In this document: piece after piece, positions 60,322-64,000 of the stretch
Layout: each line of letters starts with the position of its first letter
Numbering within the stretch: the stretch's first letter is position 1
Assembly: GCA_037954325.1 (NCBI GenBank)
Contig: JBBMNZ010000005.1
Span: 19,353,567 to 19,417,566 of the forward strand
DNA: 64,000 nt
Source: Fistularia commersonii
Lineage: Eukaryota > Chordata > Actinopteri > Syngnathiformes > Fistulariidae
Direction: 5' to 3'
Made by a program: the position numbers and the translations under genes
The notes under the pieces: model-generated
The model's input: the letters and a program-made list of their open reading frames with translations, nothing else
Told to the model about the DNA's origin: nothing
Databases searched by the model: none

Positions 60322-60490
60322 GTACATTACATTTGGCAGACGCTTTTGTCCAAAGCGACTTACAATAGAGGACATAGGGATTGCAAATACACTTGCAAAT
60401 TTACGATGCACAGGAAATATACAGAACAGTAAGCTTGGGTTCGTGAGGTTTTTTTTTTTTGACAAGACATACACAAACGTACACACACAA
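60322..60490 (+). repeat. Dispersed teleost repeat, copy 2
   Basis: Nearly identical to 2209-2400: ACATTTGGCAGACGCTTTTG, CCAAAGCGACTTACAATAGA, ACAGTAAGCTTGGGTTCGTG, then a T tract and an ACACACA tract. The two copies share the same start, the same order of words and the same orientation. Confidence 0.8.
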
Positions 60491-62417
60491 ACATATTTAT
60501 GGAAACACCTCACTTATAGAAATTTAATATAGAGATAAACGGAACAGAAATACATTGTGACAACATTGTGTATTTATTCAGTGGTTCCAAAAGAGAAAAT
60601 AGATTGTAAAAATTTTATTTTTTTTTATGCAGACCAACAGATTTAGACAGAGGTATTCCTCAAATTTGTGGCACAAAATTCCAGTTTGATCCAAGTCAGT
60701 GAAAAGACGGCGCTGGAGCCTTTCCTGATTTGGTGCTTAAGCATTAAAAATGTGAAGATTACTTTCACAAATATGAATTATAACTTGCTTTCCCCACCTT
60801 CAGGCATACAATTATTGGCATGTTTATTTTTTAATTTTCTTGCCGACAGTGGCGTTGAAACGGACGGCATCGTATTCTGTCTTATAATCAACAAACTCAC
60901 CCACCTGTATCAGGATAGGCCCGACCGTGGAAACACTACAATCCATCAACGCTAAAAACATTACGGGCCAACAACGAGGTTTTGGTAGGTGTTTTGTATT
61001 GCATTACATCGCCCGGATGCACTATTAAAGGCTTCGCTGCAATCTTTCTTGACCATTATAAACCCCAGTGTCTTTTTGAAAACCCGCGTTGTAAAATATC
61101 CCGAGGTGGTGTGGAAAGGCCACTTTTATGAAATATTCATACATAAGCCCGTAGGGAACGTCTTCCTCCAGAATGCAAAATATAATATTCATGTTGTCAT
61201 CTCCCCCCTGCTTCTCTTGTAACCCTATTTTCTTTTGTTGCGAAAAGTAGGTCAAACAAATGTTTCTCAAGGGCAGTCCCAGAGGTGTGTCTGCACTGGC
61301 ACAAATAAGCTCTAAGATAAATCCAACACGATCACACGGATAATTCGGAGTTATCCATTATTTACAAAACCCGCAGGACGACTAACACACGTAGACATGT
61401 GCATTGAAAAGATGGTTGCTGCGGCAACGCATTTTTTCTTACTAATGTCAGTTTCTCTTGCACAAGCAACAGCATCTTTTCTCAATGTTTGGTGTGAGTA
61501 ACCGCATACCGAGCAATATTAGCTGTCAGTATCACGGAATTGTTGTGAATGGATTATGTGTTAGCGTCTGCTATTTGGACTGAGATCCAAACTCAACCCT
61601 CACAAATGTAATTACGTTCTTTAAGTGATGACAGTCTTACAAAAAATCTCCAGCACGCGTTTACAAATATGTCAGAATTAAGTCCCATAAACCGCATATG
61701 TACCTAAGCCAATAAATTGTCATTCATTCACAGTCAAATGTGGTTGCTGGTTGGTTTTATCAGCATGGAGGAATTATTGTAACCTCACAACCTATAAAGT
61801 ATCCCTCATTATTATCGTTTAACAGCCCAATTTGTCATGGATACGTTGCAATTTTCTCCCAATTATGAAAGATTCTCTATCTCCTATATTCATACCTACA
61901 TTGCTGAGCTCACTCGCTGGCCCATCCCCACTCTCGCACTCTCGATCCATCCGTTTTTTTGTTCTCTCACTTTCAGCCCTCATTCAAAAATGTAAGTTCT
62001 CTTTCACTGGATGAGATGCAAGCGTTCATAAAAAACCCATTAGTCAGGCTGAGTCATTTTTCTATACCACTTTAAACTGAGGCCAGGTGGAGCAGACGGC
62101 GCAGGATTTCCTGGCGGGTTCCTTCGCTCATCAATCAGGTTTTTCGAGTTTACCGAGAATCTGTTGACACAAAGGTAATAAGGTTTCACCAGCTTGGAGC
62201 ACAAAGGGCTTTTAAAGACAATTGACAGAATGTGTTCAGTTGAATTTGGGTTTTTTGAGCAAGATTTCAGAGCGTTTTATGAGATGTCATCTGAAACTAT
62301 GCCTCAGCAGAATTGAATTGGCTCACTTTAAACAGAGGAAGAAAATGAATAAAACTGTCTTGTTCTAAAATAACACTGGTCATTATTTTATGAGAAGCTG
62401 TAATAACATGGCATCTG

Positions 62418-62452
<35 letters not shown>

Positions 62453-63299
62453 TTGAACAGATCCACTATTAATGTAAATATAAGGAGTACGAAAGCGCCC
62501 AATACTTGTTGAACTGAAAGTACACTTAAGCCGAGTTGGACAGGCTGTGCTCATATTTTCGGCGGACACTGAATACGAGCGGTTTCATCGGTAGGAAGTG
62601 GAAAGATTGGGTTTAAGGCGCTTAGTCATTCTATGCAAATCAGGATCAACGTGCGCTTACATCATAATATATGCACGGCACTAGATCAATGACAGATACA
62701 GTGTCCTGAAGTATCTTCAGTGTTAGCTTGTGCAGCTGTATTAGCTCTTTCCTTGGAGAAACCCAATGTAAATAGGGATGCCGCATAAATATCTCTTAAG
62801 TGCCTTGCATGAACCTGAAACTCATTGAAGGGAATCCAGGAGAAACACAATAAAATGTACATTTCGAAGCACAGGTCAGACATGATGCCCTTAGCCCCAA
62901 GGCGATGTATGGCAACTGGAGCAGTCTTAATTTCTCTTCACTCTGTTTATGGCTATTTTTAGTTAGCCGCAATAGTAATAATAAGTTGTAGCAAGCCATT
63001 ACTGGATCACTTTGGGATACACACAACTAATTCAAGAGAAAGGATATTATCAGAACCCTAGTACCCAGGTAGCTGCTCTGCAAGCAAAGCTCCCCTGACC
63101 TCTCTGAATTTAAGAATTAAATATCACATAATAAATTTCCTTGTCTCGTGAATGAGAGGGTTTAAATCCTCAATGTTAAGAAAGGCTTTAGATTTGCATT
63201 AATTTAAGTTGAATACTTCTCACAAGGATCTCTGTGACATAGTGTGACCAACTTGCACCTTGTTCCTTATCTCCTCCCATTCTGCACTGCACATTCCTG
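60491..63299. other. Divergent intergenic region, part 2, upstream of wasl
   Basis: No exon recognised. A block at about 60798-60870 resembles 23755-23825 and suggests another low-copy repeat. A TA tract followed by an AG tract lies at 62418-62451. The rest is AT-rich unique-looking sequence. Confidence 0.45.
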
Positions 63300-63849
63300 T
63301 CATAAAAGCCAGGGGCGGACGAGACCGAACCATGCGTCCGGGGAGAATTTCGGCAACATAGATTTTACAACGCTCGATTTAAAATCCAGTGGTTAGATAG
63401 TGACGGTTATTTTTAAGAATGTTGTGTTTAAGTACAAATTCCATGGGTTATTATGAGACAATTTTCTCTTCCTGATGATCGGGACCCAGGCGGAAAGCGC
63501 CGTAACCCCCCATTCCCGCTTAGTGGATTCGTCCTAACTCTGCCATGTTGGATGGAACTGGCTGCGGGCGCTCTGGCGGCCGGACTTCCCAGGAAAGTTT
63601 TTTACCGTTTTCCGTCCTCCTCCGGTCGCTGCAAGTTTTGACCTTATTCTAAAGACAAGCGGGACTTGGCGCCGCATTCCTCCGCGGCATAGGTTTGTGG
63701 CGGCGCAGTATATGCGTGGGGGACCGGGTGAAACTGAACCGGTGTGACGGGGTCGCAGGAAGGCCACGGATGACCAAGGGATTGTTTATGTATCTTTTCG
63801 GATCCCCTGTATCTCGTTAGCCGCATACTTTATCAGTTGACCCCCGATA
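63300..63849 (+). promoter_or_regulatory. wasl promoter / 5' UTR region, CpG-rich
   Basis: The 550 bases before the wasl start codon are richer in GC and CG dinucleotides than the preceding AT-rich DNA, especially 63480-63770, as expected for a housekeeping-type promoter and 5' UTR. A TATA-like CATAAAAG sits at 63300-63307 followed by GC-rich sequence, which might mark a start site. The exact start is unknown. Confidence 0.45.
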
Positions 63850-63954
63850 ATGAGTGGACATCCGCCCCAGCGGCGGCAAACCAATGTCGGCTCACTACTA
63901 CTGACACCGCAGGAGAATGAATGCCTTTTCAACCACCTCGGCAGGAAATGCATC
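63850..63954 (+). CDS. wasl: wasl (N-WASP), first coding exon, partial gene
   Basis: ATG at 63850 opens a 35-codon exon ending at ATC followed by a perfect donor (GTAAGT). The core TNVGSLLLTPQENE, followed by LF..LG.KC, is the unmistakable N-terminus of WASL/N-WASP, just ahead of and entering the WH1 domain. N-WASP is a CDC42/PIP2-responsive activator of the Arp2/3 complex that drives branched actin assembly at membranes. The WH1, GTPase-binding, proline-rich and VCA regions lie beyond the window. The glutamine/proline run preceding this core in mammalian N-WASP is shorter here (HPPQRRQ). The exon phase is 0. Identity is also supported by the neighbouring hyaluronidase and tmem229a, which sit next to WASL in human in the same relative orientation. 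Teleosts often keep two wasl paralogues, and I cannot say which this is. Confidence 0.9.
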
Positions 63955-64000
63955 GTAAGTTGTTTTTTTTCTCAACAACATTGCTGTGTGATTACTTAGC

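Overview
The window looks like nuclear DNA of a teleost fish. It has compact vertebrate genes with GT-AG introns, very many CA/TG/GA microsatellites and homopolymer runs, and a typical fish repeat load: Tc1, Tigger-like and hAT-like DNA transposon remnants, tRNA-derived SINEs and many short LINE 3' tails. There are no prokaryotic-style operons, CRISPR arrays, or rRNA or tRNA genes that I can support. The species is not determinable from what I can see.

Only three protein-coding genes are supportable, all in the right quarter. They are tmem229a (47521-48513, +, one coding exon), a hyaluronidase of the HYAL4/SPAM1 group (58477 down to 52757, -, seven coding exons joined by homology and phase) and the first coding exon of wasl/N-WASP (63850-63954, +, running off the window). 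From memory of the human 7q31 region, the order and orientation WASL - HYAL4/SPAM1 - TMEM229A is the same in mirror image, so this is a conserved syntenic block. tmem229a and the hyaluronidase are convergent. The hyaluronidase and wasl are divergent, with start codons about 5.4 kb apart.

Positions 1 to about 47,300 form a gene-poor region with no convincing exon. It holds LINE tails (1-150, 4540-4845, 13704-13755, 23950-24250, 38458-38620, 42015-42330), a short-TIR MITE (1307-1593), a Tc1-type element with 212-bp inverted ends (7821-8686), hAT-like elements (10306-10948 and 39674-40878), SINE copies (23460-23935, 33685-33945), a Tigger-like element (34058-34741) and a 32-bp minisatellite (46765-46913) just upstream of tmem229a. 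The hyaluronidase introns have been enlarged by insertions: one Tigger-like element nested in another (55043-55936), an hAT-like element (56104-56610), and a LINE tail with an ATTTT tract (53590-53930).

The three genes are linked by ancient neighbourhood, not by a shared pathway: a multipass membrane protein of unknown function, a hyaluronan-degrading glycosidase and an actin-nucleation regulator. The most unusual coding feature is a hyaluronidase N-terminal extension of about 220 residues, in frame with the catalytic domain and starting with a plausible signal peptide. I found no evidence of a wholly new system.
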